This document shows, in pieces, positions 33,604 to 41,819 of a stretch of DNA of 64,000 bases. The position numbers and the translations under genes were made by a program. The notes beneath the pieces were generated by a model, which worked only from the letters and a program-made list of their open reading frames with translations, did not search any database and had not been told where the DNA came from. Positions within the stretch are counted from its first letter, which is position 1, and every line of letters begins with the position of its first letter. The stretch comes from Streptomyces atratus (GTDB taxonomy: Bacteria > Actinomycetota > Actinomycetes > Streptomycetales > Streptomycetaceae), in the NCBI RefSeq assembly GCF_900119365.1, contig NZ_FPJO01000024.1:1-64000 (forward strand), in the 5' to 3' direction.

Positions 33604-36144
33604 ATGATGCTGCGCTATGCGTTACAGACGATCCGGGACCGCAAGGGAGGGTTCCTCGGCGCCTTCCTGGCTCTCCTGTGCGCCGCCGCCCTGAGCACCG
33701 CCTGCGGCACGCTCCTGGAGACCGGCCTGCGCGGAAGGATCGCCACCGAGCGTTACGCCGCCGCGCCGCTCGTGGTCTCCGCCGACCAGAACGTCCACCG
33801 CACCACGGTCAAGCACAAGGGCAAGGGAAAGACCAAGGTCAAGCACAAGGCGAAGCCGGTCGCCGAGCGTGCCTGGCTCCCCGCCACCGTCGCCGACCGG
33901 GTCGGTGACCTGGAAGGCGTGGGCCAGGTCGTACCCGAACTGACCTTCCTGGCCAGGCCCGTGGACCGGCCCGTCTCCCGTCCCTCGTACGGCCATTCCT
34001 GGGCCTCCGCCCCGCTCACTCCCTTCCGCCTCGTCTCGGGCCGTGCCCCTTCCGCCGGTGACGACGTGGTGATCGACCGGGCCCTCGCCGAAGAGAACGG
34101 CCTGAAGCCCGGGGACCGGCTCGTCGTCCAGTCCACCAGCGCTCCCCGCCCGTACCGCATCAGCGGCATCGCGGCCCCGGCCGGGCGGAGCGACCTCCGG
34201 CAGCAGACCTCGCTCTTCTTCTCCTCCACCGAGGCGGAGCGCCTCGCCGCCCGCCCCGGCCGGATCTCCGCTCTCGGCGTGACACCCGCGCCCGGCACCG
34301 ACCTCGCGCAGCTGAAGCACCGGGTCGAGCAGGCGCTCAAGGGCACCTCCGCCCAGGTCGCCACCGGCGAGGCCCGGGGCCCCGTCGAATTCCTGGACGC
34401 CGCGGGAGCCCGGATCAAGCTGGTCTCCATGGGAGGCGCCATGGGCGGCACGTCCCTCCTGGTCGCGATCCTCGTCGTGGTCGGCACCTTCGCCCTCTCC
34501 ATCCAGCAGCGCCACCGCGAACTGGCCCTTCTCCGCGCCATCGCCGCCACCCCGCGCCAGATCCGCCGTCTCCTCGGCCGTGAGGCCCTGGCAGTCGGAG
34601 CCGTGGCCGGTGTTCTCGGCGCGCTCGCCGGACTGCCCCTCGCCGGCTGGCTGCACGGTCGATTCATCGACATGGGTGCGGTTCCGGTCACTCTGGAACG
34701 CACCGCGGGCATCTTCCCGGCCTGCGCGGCGCTCGCCGTCACCCTTGTCGGCGCCTGGGCGGCGGCAAGGATCTCCGGCCGCCGTATCGCCCGCATCCGG
34801 CCCGCCGAGGCCATGGCCGAGTCCACCGTCGAGCGCGGCCCGGCCCGGGGCCGGACCGTGGCGGGTCTGGTACTGCTCGCGGGCGGAGCCGCTCTCGTCG
34901 GGGTACTGAGCGTGCTGCGTACCGAGGCCGCCGCGACGCCGGTCACGTTCCTCACCGTCGTCGTATCGGCCACGGCCGTGTCACTGCTGGGGCCGTACCT
35001 GGTGAGGTTCGCGTCCGTGCTGCTCGCGGGGGTAATGCGGCTGGCGGGTCCGGGGGGACCTCTGGCGACCGCGAACATCCGCGGGAACACCGCCCGGATG
35101 GCTTCCGTCGTCACGCCGCTCACCCTGCTCATCGGGATGACCTGCACGGTCCTCTTCGTCCAGCCGACCCTCGGGGACGCCGCCCGCGCCCAGGCCCGCG
35201 ACGGCGTCCGTGCCACCTGGGTGCTGGCCGCGCAGGGACCGGGTGTCCCGTCCGAGGCCGCCGGGGCGGTCCGCAGGACTCCGGGCGTCACGGCCGCCAC
35301 GGAGGTCGTGCGGACCACCGTGCGCGTCGGCCTCGACAAGTACCAGGCCCAGGGCGTCACCCGGGCCGGTCTCACCCGCACCTGGGACCCGGACGTCACG
35401 AGCGGATCGCTCACCGCCTTCACCGGCGGCCGCGGCACCGCCGCGATCAGCGAACTCGCCGCCGACCGGCTCGGCCTGCGCCCCGGCAGTGTGCTGAGGC
35501 TCCACCTCGGCGACGGCACCCCCGCGACTCTCACCGTCGCCGCCGTCTACCGTCGCGGGCTGGGCTTCGGCGACCTGACACTGCCCCACGACCTGCTCGC
35601 CCGCCACATGGACAACCCGCTCGCCGCCACCGTCCTGATCGCCGGGTCCGGCAGCCGTGACGAACTCACCGCCGCGATCAGGCAGTTCCCCGGAGTCTCC
35701 GTCGTGTCGCCGGAGACCGCCGACCGGCTCCAGGCGGACCGGCAGCAGGAGAACGCGGCGGTCAATTACCTCGCCATGGGCCTGATCCTGGCCTTCACCG
35801 CCATCGCGGTCGTCAACACCCTCGCCATGTCCGTCTCCGAGCGCTTCCGGGAGTTCGCCATGCTCAGGCTGGCCGGCGCGACCCGGCGGCAGGTCCTGAG
35901 GATGCTCCGGGTCGAGGCCCTGTCGGTGCTGCTGATCGCCGCGGCCCTGGGCAGCGGAATCGCGCTGGCCGTGCTGACCGCCTTCAGCATCGGAATGACC
36001 GGCAGCGCGGCGCCCACCGTTCTGCCACTGCTGTACGCGACGGTGGTGGGCGCCGCCGCGCTGCTGGCACTGGCCGCCACCGCGCTGCCCGGCAGGCTCG
36101 CACTCAGGATCAGGCCGGTGGAGGCGGCCACGTCCAGGCAGTGA
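33604..36144 (+). CDS. FtsX/MacB-type ABC transporter permease (TTA codon)
   Basis: 846 residues with two FtsX-type modules. A first membrane helix (about 16-34) is followed by an extracellular domain that contains an unusual Lys/His-rich stretch (about 66-83, VKHKGKGKTKVKHKAKP). Then come three helices (about 280-400), a central pair, a second extracellular domain and three C-terminal helices (about 715-840; ALRLAGATRRQVLRML-type coupling helix). Such permeases extrude lipids, lipoproteins or antimicrobials with a separate ATPase, but no ATPase gene is adjacent. Codon 7 (33622-33624) is TTA, the rare leucine codon read by bldA tRNA, so translation should be development-dependent. The next ATG (33607) is an alternative start. 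Confidence 0.88.
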   Translation: MMLRYALQTIRDRKGGFLGAFLALLCAAALSTACGTLLETGLRGRIATERYAAAPLVVSADQNVHRTTVKHKGKGKTKVKHKAKPVAERAWLPATVADRVGDLEGVGQVVPELTFLARPVDRPVSRPSYGHSWASAPLTPFRLVSGRAPSAGDDVVIDRALAEENGLKPGDRLVVQSTSAPRPYRISGIAAPAGRSDLRQQTSLFFSSTEAERLAARPGRISALGVTPAPGTDLAQLKHRVEQALKGTSAQVATGEARGPVEFLDAAGARIKLVSMGGAMGGTSLLVAILVVVGTFALSIQQRHRELALLRAIAATPRQIRRLLGREALAVGAVAGVLGALAGLPLAGWLHGRFIDMGAVPVTLERTAGIFPACAALAVTLVGAWAAARISGRRIARIRPAEAMAESTVERGPARGRTVAGLVLLAGGAALVGVLSVLRTEAAATPVTFLTVVVSATAVSLLGPYLVRFASVLLAGVMRLAGPGGPLATANIRGNTARMASVVTPLTLLIGMTCTVLFVQPTLGDAARAQARDGVRATWVLAAQGPGVPSEAAGAVRRTPGVTAATEVVRTTVRVGLDKYQAQGVTRAGLTRTWDPDVTSGSLTAFTGGRGTAAISELAADRLGLRPGSVLRLHLGDGTPATLTVAAVYRRGLGFGDLTLPHDLLARHMDNPLAATVLIAGSGSRDELTAAIRQFPGVSVVSPETADRLQADRQQENAAVNYLAMGLILAFTAIAVVNTLAMSVSERFREFAMLRLAGATRRQVLRMLRVEALSVLLIAAALGSGIALAVLTAFSIGMTGSAAPTVLPLLYATVVGAAALLALAATALPGRLALRIRPVEAATSRQ

Positions 36145-36162
36145 CCCCCTCCGGCGGAATCA

Positions 36163-36195
36163 GGTTCCGGGGCCCTTCGACAGGACCCCGGAACC
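36163..36195. terminator. Bidirectional terminator
   Basis: Perfect 10-bp stem GGTTCCGGGG (36163-36172) / CCCCGGAACC (36186-36195) between the convergent ABC permease and rhodanese genes. Confidence 0.8.
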
Positions 36196-36239
36196 GGCCT
36201 GTCACTCCGGGCCATGCCCGGCACCCCGAGCCCGTCCGT

Positions 36240-36647
36240 TCAGACCTCGACCGGCAGCCCCGCGGCACGCCATGCCTGGAACCCGCCGATCAGGTCCGTC
36301 GCCCGGTCCAGCCCCAACTGCCGCAGGGACGCGACCGCGAGGCTCGACGCGTAACCCTCGTTGCAGACCACCACGATCCGCAGATCGTGGCTCACGGCCT
36401 GCGGGACCCGGTGGCTTCCCCGCGGGTCGAGCCGCCACTCCAGTTCGTTGCGCTCGACGACCAGCGCCCCAGGAATCAGCCCGTCCCGCTCCCGCAGCTC
36501 CGCGTAACGGATGTCCACGAGCAGCGCATCGTCCGCAGCGGCGGCGGCCGCCTCCCGCGGACCGACCCTGACGAACCCCGCCCGGACCCGCTCCAGCAGC
36601 TCGTCGATCCCGACCGGCTCCGTACCGCCCCGGCCAACGGCACTCAA
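36240..36647 (-). CDS. Rhodanese-domain sulfurtransferase
   Basis: 135 residues, a single rhodanese domain. Active-site Cys lies in VVVCNEGYASSLA (about 95-107), and ALLVDIRY precedes it as in other single-domain rhodaneses. It probably moves sulfane sulfur derived from cysteine. The start is a TTG at 36647 that overlaps the cysteine dioxygenase stop (TTGA) and has GGAGGA 6 nt upstream; a longer frame exists but runs inside the upstream gene. The overlap means coupled translation with the dioxygenase, linking cysteine oxidation and sulfur transfer. Confidence 0.85.
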   Translation of the reverse strand: MSAVGRGGTEPVGIDELLERVRAGFVRVGPREAAAAAADDALLVDIRYAELRERDGLIPGALVVERNELEWRLDPRGSHRVPQAVSHDLRIVVVCNEGYASSLAVASLRQLGLDRATDLIGGFQAWRAAGLPVEV

Positions 36648-37225
36648 CTCCAGTCCTCCGGCCGCTCGACCTGTTCGAGGCGGAGCAGGTTCCCGGTGCG
36701 GCTGTAGCGCCGGATCCGCGGCAGCGGCGGGTAGTACGCGTGGACGGAGACGGCGTGCTCCGTGGCGCACTCGTTCAGCACCTCGTGGACGTGGTGGCGG
36801 CCGAACGCCCGGCCCTGGCCGGTGTCCAACTCCCGGGACCGGTCGATGCCTTCGGTGAGTTCGAGGGTCTTCCAGCCGTCGGTGGGCAGCCGGGCGGCCA
36901 GCGACAGCTCCTTGAGGGTGCCGGCCGCGGTGGTGAAGGCTCCGATCGAGTCGGCGTGGTCGTGCCAGCCGGTGCCGGTCCCCGGAGGCCAGCCGATCAG
37001 CCAGGCCTCGCTGCCGCCGGGGCCTTCGAGCTGGATCCAGGTGCGGCCCTCGGGATCGAGGGGGAGCGAGGCGACGATCCCGGCGTCGGTGGCGACGCGG
37101 CGGACGAAATGGAGCAGTTCCGCAGCCGTCGGACCGGAACCCTCGACGGAGGGGGACGTGTTCGCGGACGCGGGCCCGGACTCGGGCGCAGGCGTGGGTA
37201 CGGGAAGCGAGGCAGGGGTGGACAC
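36644..37225 (-). CDS. Cysteine dioxygenase
   Basis: 193 residues of the cupin cysteine-dioxygenase family, oxidising L-cysteine to cysteine sulfinate with non-haem iron. Iron ligands are visible as HDH in TGWHDHADSIGAF and a later His in FGRHHVHEVLN. The first 35 residues are Pro/Ser/Ala-rich. The start is the GTG at 37225 with AGGACGG upstream. A Cys-rich upstream ORF (37346-37299) and a hairpin (37279-37260) lie in the leader, so expression is probably tuned to cysteine or Cys-tRNA. The next gene (rhodanese) overlaps. Confidence 0.9.
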   Translation of the reverse strand: MSTPASLPVPTPAPESGPASANTSPSVEGSGPTAAELLHFVRRVATDAGIVASLPLDPEGRTWIQLEGPGGSEAWLIGWPPGTGTGWHDHADSIGAFTTAAGTLKELSLAARLPTDGWKTLELTEGIDRSRELDTGQGRAFGRHHVHEVLNECATEHAVSVHAYYPPLPRIRRYSRTGNLLRLEQVERPEDWS

Positions 37226-37259
37226 GGAGACCGTCCTGAGGGTTCGCGCGGGTGCCCGT

Positions 37260-37279
37260 CCGTGCGGCAGCGCGCACGG
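37260..37279 (-). promoter_or_regulatory. Leader hairpin between the Cys uORF and cysteine dioxygenase
   Basis: Stem CCGTGCG/CGCACGG (7 bp, 37260-37266 with 37273-37279) in the mRNA 20 nt after the uORF stop and 35 nt before the dioxygenase start. It could switch with ribosome position on the uORF. Confidence 0.45.
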
Positions 37280-37298
37280 CGGGGCGGGGGAAGGCGAT

Positions 37299-37346
37299 TC
37301 AGCAGGACGGCCGACACACGCAGCCCGCATAGCGGACGAGGTCCAT
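37299..37346 (-). CDS. Cys-rich leader peptide (uORF) of the cysteine dioxygenase operon
   Basis: A 15-codon ORF, MDLVRYAGCVCRPSC, with three Cys codons, the last directly before the TGA stop. It has a strong ribosome-binding site (GGAGGG, 5-nt spacing) and its own upstream promoter, and it is out of frame with the dioxygenase. It resembles the short Cys-ending leader peptides with a VDL-R pattern found before sulfur genes in streptomycetes, and cysteine-rich uORFs that attenuate sulfur operons in mycobacteria (established for those; here inferred). The peptide itself may have no function; its translation would report Cys-tRNA supply. Confidence 0.7.
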   Translation of the reverse strand: MDLVRYAGCVCRPSC

Positions 37347-37390
37347 ATGGACCCTCCGCCACAGGCGCACATCGGTGTCGGTCACGGTTC

Positions 37391-37421
37391 GGAGTACACC
37401 ATGGACGCCCGCAGCGGTCAA
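37391..37421 (-). promoter_or_regulatory. Putative promoter of the leader peptide-cysteine dioxygenase operon
   Basis: On the minus strand, TTGACC (37421-37416), 19-nt spacer, TACTCC (37396-37391). The start point would be about 40 nt before the uORF. The -35 overlaps the stop codon of the upstream monooxygenase gene. The spacer is slightly long. Confidence 0.4.
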
Positions 37422-39031
37422 TTGATGCCCGCAGCCTGGTCGGAACGTACCGCGGCGCGCACCGCCCCGCCCCGTACCGCGTCCGCCGCCGCGAAGAGCT
37501 CCCGGGGCCGCACCCCGCCGAACGACGCGACGAGGTGCCCGTCCGGCCTGACCAGCAGCACGGTGTGGGCCGACGCCCCCGGGTAGCTCTCGGTCACGAG
37601 CAGCTCACCCTTCACCGGCAGCGCGTCGACGGCCGCGGCGAGGCGGGGCATGACGCCGGCGGTCATCCAGTGACGCCGGTCCCACACCCCCGTGCCGGGC
37701 GCCACCAGGACCACCAGCAGATTCCCCTGCCCCAGCCGCTCCCGGAGCCGCGCGGTCGTGCCGTCGGGCGCCGTCACCCGTACATCGGCCACCGGCGCAC
37801 CGGGGGGCGTACTCACAGATGTGTGCGCCTCGGCGCGTGGGGGCGCAAGGGGCGAATGCGAGTACGAGGGGGGCGCACCGAGGGGGCCGCAGCCCAGATG
37901 TCCGTCGGTGAGCAGCGAATCGTGCCCCCGTGCGCTCCCCGGGACCAGGGTCCGCAGCCCCTTGCCGCCACGCAGTACCGGCAGCGACTGGTCCGCGGCG
38001 CGCAGCCGCGAGGCGACCGCGGCCCGGCGCTCGGCCTGGTAACTGTCGAGCAGCACGTCGGAGGCGCCGTGGTGCCAGTCCTGGGCCAGCTTCCAGGCCA
38101 GGTTCTCGGCGTCCCGCAGCCCCTCGTCGAGGCCCTGGGTGCCCAGCGCGCCCAGCAGATGCGCGGCGTCCCCGGCCAGGAAGGCCCGGTCGACCCGCCA
38201 GCGCAGGGCGAGCCGGTGGTGCAGCGTGTACACGCCCGTGTCCAGCAGCTCGTACGGCGGTGTCTCGCCGCACCAGCCCGCCAGGGTGTCCCGGACTCGG
38301 GTGATCAGGGCGTCCGGGGTGACCAGCTCGCCGCGCGGCGGCAGCAGCCAGTCCAACCGCCAGACACCGTCCGGCAGCGGACGCGCCGTCACCTCGGCGC
38401 CGCCGGTGCGCCACGGCGGCAGCCGGTGCAGCACGGCCTGCCCGGGCCAGGGAAGCTCGGTGCGCAGCGCCGCGACGGCATGCCGCTCCACCGCCGTACG
38501 ACCGGGGAACCGGATGTCGAGCAGCTTGCGCACGGTGGACCTGGCGCCGTCGCAGCCCACCAGATAACTCCCCCGCCACCAGGTCGCGTTCGGCTCCCTG
38601 GTGTGCACGGTGACGCCGGTGGGGTCCTGCTCCAGCGTGTCGATCCGGCTGTACGGGGCCACCCGCACCAGCTCCTGCGCGGCCACCGCGTCCCGCAGCC
38701 CGCGCGTCAGGACGTGCTGTGGCAGATGGACGGGGGCCGACGACGGATCGCCCTCGGGGGAGTCCTCGCCGAGCGGCAGCTCACGCACCAGCTGCCTGCG
38801 CCGCATCGACCGCCACCCGGACCACCGCATCCCCTCGTGCCGGAGCGCCTTGCACCCCAGCCGCTCCACCATGGCCGCGGTGTCCTCGCGCAGCACCACG
38901 GTGCGGGCGGGGCGTGTCTCGTCCTTGCCCGGGTCCTCGTCGAGCAGGACGGAGGGAACGCCTTGCGCCGCCAGGACGAGCGACAGCGCCAGACCGACGG
39001 GCCCGGCGCCGACGACGATCACCGGGTCCAC
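37418..39031 (-). CDS. FAD-dependent aromatic monooxygenase (PHBH family)
   Basis: A 537-residue class A flavoprotein hydroxylase. The N-terminal GAGPVGL dinucleotide motif (about 8-14), a DG motif (VGCDGARSTVRKLL) and the GD motif (FLAGDAAHLLGALGTQGLDEGLRDAENLAWKLA) define FAD and NAD(P)H binding. The C-terminal 130 residues are thioredoxin-like, as in phenol hydroxylase and polyketide tailoring enzymes (for example PgaE/RdmE types). The substrate is probably an aromatic compound or antibiotic. The start is the GTG at 39031, with GAGGAG upstream. The frame extends to 39214 but that part is low-complexity. It stands alone, apart from the sulfur genes downstream. Confidence 0.9.
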   Translation of the reverse strand: MDPVIVVGAGPVGLALSLVLAAQGVPSVLLDEDPGKDETRPARTVVLREDTAAMVERLGCKALRHEGMRWSGWRSMRRRQLVRELPLGEDSPEGDPSSAPVHLPQHVLTRGLRDAVAAQELVRVAPYSRIDTLEQDPTGVTVHTREPNATWWRGSYLVGCDGARSTVRKLLDIRFPGRTAVERHAVAALRTELPWPGQAVLHRLPPWRTGGAEVTARPLPDGVWRLDWLLPPRGELVTPDALITRVRDTLAGWCGETPPYELLDTGVYTLHHRLALRWRVDRAFLAGDAAHLLGALGTQGLDEGLRDAENLAWKLAQDWHHGASDVLLDSYQAERRAAVASRLRAADQSLPVLRGGKGLRTLVPGSARGHDSLLTDGHLGCGPLGAPPSYSHSPLAPPRAEAHTSVSTPPGAPVADVRVTAPDGTTARLRERLGQGNLLVVLVAPGTGVWDRRHWMTAGVMPRLAAAVDALPVKGELLVTESYPGASAHTVLLVRPDGHLVASFGGVRPRELFAAADAVRGGAVRAAVRSDQAAGIN

Positions 39032-39222
39032 GGGGCGGCTCCTCGAATCCGTGCGAACGAGGCCGAGGGCGCGAACGACGCCGAGGACGCGGACGGAACG
39101 AGCGCGCGGCTCGAAACGGGGGTAGGCGGCGGAGGAAGTGTGGCGGCGGGGGCAGGGGGCGCGATCACAGAACGTATGCAACCTACTGCCGGTGCTTGCG
39201 TCAAGCGACGCCAAAGAGCGGT

Positions 39223-39254
39223 GAGGGGCGGTGGCTCATCTGCCACCGCCCCTC
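39223..39254 (-). terminator. Terminator of the gluABCD operon
   Basis: Perfect 13-bp stem (39223-39235 with 39242-39254), loop TCATCT, 22 nt after the gluD stop on the minus strand. Confidence 0.85.
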
Positions 39255-39276
39255 GGGAACTCCATGCGACGAGCTG

Positions 39277-40176
39277 TCAGACGGCGCGCCCGTCGTCGAT
39301 GACGAGCGACGGCGTACCGATGGTCTCCGGTGCGCCCCCGGGCGTGGTGCCCTTCCCCTTCTTGTTGCGCCGGAGCCACCGCTCCAGCCGGCTCGCGAAG
39401 GAGGTGAGCGCGAAGTTCAGCGCGACGAAGATCACGGCCACGATGGTGAAGCACGCGATGGTGTTGGCACCGTAGTTTGCGCTCATCGGGCGGACAGACG
39501 CCAGCAGCTCGGGGAAGGTCATCATGGCGCCGCCGAGCGCGGTGTCCTTCACGATGACGACGAGCTGGCTGACGATCGCCGGCAGCATGGCCGTCACCGC
39601 CTGCGGCAGCAGCACGGACAGCATGATCTGGCTCTTGCGCATGCCGAGCGCCTTGGCCGCCTCCGCCTGGCCCTTCGGCAGGGTCTCGATTCCGGCCCGA
39701 ACGATCTCGGCGAGGACCGAGAAGTTGTACAGCACCAGTCCGGTCACCACGGCGTACAGCGGACGCATCTCGGTGTCGATGGCGGTGTACTCCGCGTACA
39801 CCGCGTTCGCGGTGATCATCAGGATCAGTACCGGGACGGCGCGGAAGAGCTCCACGACGAAACCGGCCGGCATCCGTACCCAGCGGTGGTCCGAGAGCCT
39901 GCCGATGCCGAACAGGGCGCCCAGCGGCAGCGCGATGAGCAGAGCGAAGAACGCCGCCTTGAGCGTGTTCTGGAGGCCCGGCCAGATGTACGTCTCCCAT
40001 GGCTGGGAGCTGGTGAAGAAGGGCTTCCACTTGATCCAGTCGAGCTGGTGCTTCTCGGCCAGGCCGTCGTAGACCCACCACACCACGGCCGCGGCGCCCA
40101 GGACGAACAGCACCGTGTAGAGGATGTTGCGCTGCTTGGCGCGGGGCCCCTGGGCGTCGTAGAGGACGGAACTCAT
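39277..40176 (-). CDS. gluD: Glutamate ABC transporter permease GluD
   Basis: 299 residues, an amino-acid-type ABC permease (His/Glu/Gln/Arg/opine family) with about five helices and the EAA loop ETLPKGQAEAAKALGMRKSQIMLSVLLPQA, which contacts the ATPase. The N-terminus has one helix and a periplasmic segment; the C-terminus is hydrophilic. The ATG at 40176 overlaps the gluC stop by 4 nt. Last gene of gluABCD, a glutamate uptake system of Streptomyces and Corynebacterium. Confidence 0.93.
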   Translation of the reverse strand: MSSVLYDAQGPRAKQRNILYTVLFVLGAAAVVWWVYDGLAEKHQLDWIKWKPFFTSSQPWETYIWPGLQNTLKAAFFALLIALPLGALFGIGRLSDHRWVRMPAGFVVELFRAVPVLILMITANAVYAEYTAIDTEMRPLYAVVTGLVLYNFSVLAEIVRAGIETLPKGQAEAAKALGMRKSQIMLSVLLPQAVTAMLPAIVSQLVVIVKDTALGGAMMTFPELLASVRPMSANYGANTIACFTIVAVIFVALNFALTSFASRLERWLRRNKKGKGTTPGGAPETIGTPSLVIDDGRAV

Positions 40177-40838
40177 CGCTTCACCGCCACCTTCTTGCTC
40201 ACCCAGCCGAGGATCAGGCCGGTCGGGAGGGTCAGGACGACGAAGCCGAACGCGAAGACCAGCGCGATCAGGATCAGCTGGGCCTCGGCCTCGATCATGT
40301 CCTTCATCAGGTAGGAGGCCTCGACGACGCCGATCGCGGAGGCGATCGTGGTGTTCTTCGTCAGTGCGATCAGCACGTTGGACAACGGGTTGACCACCGC
40401 GCGGAACGCCTGAGGAAGGATGATCAGCCGCAGTACCTGCGTGAAGCTCAGCCCGAGTGCGCGCGCCGCCTCGGCCTGGCCGACCGGCACCGTGTTGATG
40501 CCGGAGCGCAGCGCCTCGCAGACGAAGGCGGCCGTGTAGGCGACCAGGGCGAGCACGGCCAGCCGGAAGTTGATGTCCTCGATGACATCGGCGCCGAGCG
40601 AGATGGTCAGCGTCTGGTTCAGGCCCAGCGACGAGAAGACGATGATCACGGTCAGTGGAATGTTCCGGACCACGTTCACGTACGCGGTGGCGAAGCCGCG
40701 CATCAGGGGGACCGGGCTGACCTTCATGCCGGCCAGCAGCGTTCCCCATATGAGGGAGCCGAGGGCGGAGTAGACGGCGAGTTGCACCGTCACCCAGAAG
40801 GCCCCCAGCAGGTCGTAACCTTCAAGAAAGTCGAACAC
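40173..40838 (-). CDS. gluC: Glutamate ABC transporter permease GluC
   Basis: 221 residues, second membrane subunit with five helices and EAA loop NTVPVGQAEAARALGLSFTQVLRLIILPQA. The GTG at 40838 is chosen because GGGAG lies 4-5 nt upstream and the protein then starts MFDFLEGYDLLGAFWVT like its relatives; the frame continues to 40880 without support. It follows gluB after 75 bp and overlaps gluD. Confidence 0.92.
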   Translation of the reverse strand: MFDFLEGYDLLGAFWVTVQLAVYSALGSLIWGTLLAGMKVSPVPLMRGFATAYVNVVRNIPLTVIIVFSSLGLNQTLTISLGADVIEDINFRLAVLALVAYTAAFVCEALRSGINTVPVGQAEAARALGLSFTQVLRLIILPQAFRAVVNPLSNVLIALTKNTTIASAIGVVEASYLMKDMIEAEAQLILIALVFAFGFVVLTLPTGLILGWVSKKVAVKR

Positions 40839-40913
40839 GATCTCCCGCGCTTCCGCGTGTAGGAGGGCACGGCGCGCCACCGTTCACGGACGGCGCGCCC
40901 GGTCAGCCCTGCT

Positions 40914-41750
40914 TCACTTGACGATGTTGCCGATCTTCGGGGCGGGCTCGTTCTTGTAGTTCGCCGGACCGAAGTTGTCCTTCACGGCCTTGTCCCAGGA
41001 ACCGTCCGAGACCATCTTGGTGAGCGCGGCGTCGACCTTCTTCTTGAGGTCGGCGTCGCCCTTCTTCAGGCCGATGCCGTAGTTCTCGTTGGTCATCTTG
41101 AAGCCGGCCAGCTTGAACTTGCCCTGGAAGTTCTGCTGCGAGGCGTAGCCCGCCAGGATGCTGTCATCGGTGGTCAGCGCGTCGATGGCCTTGTTCTCCA
41201 GGCCGGTCAGGCACTCCGAGTAGCCGCCGTACGTCTGGAGCTGCGCCTTCGGTGCCAGCTTGTCCTTGACGTTCTTCGCCGAGGTCGAGCCGGCGACCGA
41301 ACACAGCTTCTTGTTGTTCAGGTCGGCCGGGGACTTGATCGAGTCGTCGTCGGCGCGGACCAGGATGTCCTGGTGGGCCAGCAGGTAGGGACCCGCGAAG
41401 TCGACCTTCTGCAGGCGCTCGTCGTTGATCGAGTAGGAGGCGGCGATGAACTTGACGTCACCGCGCTCGATCGCCGTCTCGCGGTCGGCGCTCTTGGTCT
41501 CCTTGAAGACGATGTCCTCGGCCTTGTAGCCGAGCTCCTTGGCCACGTACGTGGCGACATCGACGTCGAAGCCGGTGTACTTGCCGTCGGGGGTCTTCAG
41601 GCCGATGCCCGGCTGGTCGATCTTGATGCCGATCGTGATCTTCTTGCCGTCGCCCGAGCCGCCGTCCTCCTTGTCGGAACCACAGGCGGTGGCGGTGAGG
41701 GCGAGAGCGAGCACGGCGGCCGAGGCGGCGGTGGCCTTGCGAAGCTGCAT
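40914..41750 (-). CDS. gluB: Glutamate-binding lipoprotein GluB
   Basis: A 278-residue solute-binding protein of the amino-acid family 3. The signal peptide ends in a lipobox LTATAC with lipidated Cys23. The binding domain carries SBP_bac_3 motifs (GKYTGFDVDVATYVAKELG, YAGPYLLAHQ-type hinge, NYGIGLKKGD). It captures extracellular glutamate for GluCD. It lies 69 bp after gluA. Confidence 0.95.
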   Translation of the reverse strand: MQLRKATAASAAVLALALTATACGSDKEDGGSGDGKKITIGIKIDQPGIGLKTPDGKYTGFDVDVATYVAKELGYKAEDIVFKETKSADRETAIERGDVKFIAASYSINDERLQKVDFAGPYLLAHQDILVRADDDSIKSPADLNNKKLCSVAGSTSAKNVKDKLAPKAQLQTYGGYSECLTGLENKAIDALTTDDSILAGYASQQNFQGKFKLAGFKMTNENYGIGLKKGDADLKKKVDAALTKMVSDGSWDKAVKDNFGPANYKNEPAPKIGNIVK

Positions 41751-41819
41751 GGTGGTTTTCCCTAGAGTTGACGCGATGTGAGTGATCAGCCGGTCCGGGG
41801 CCCGGCGGTGCAGGATCGA

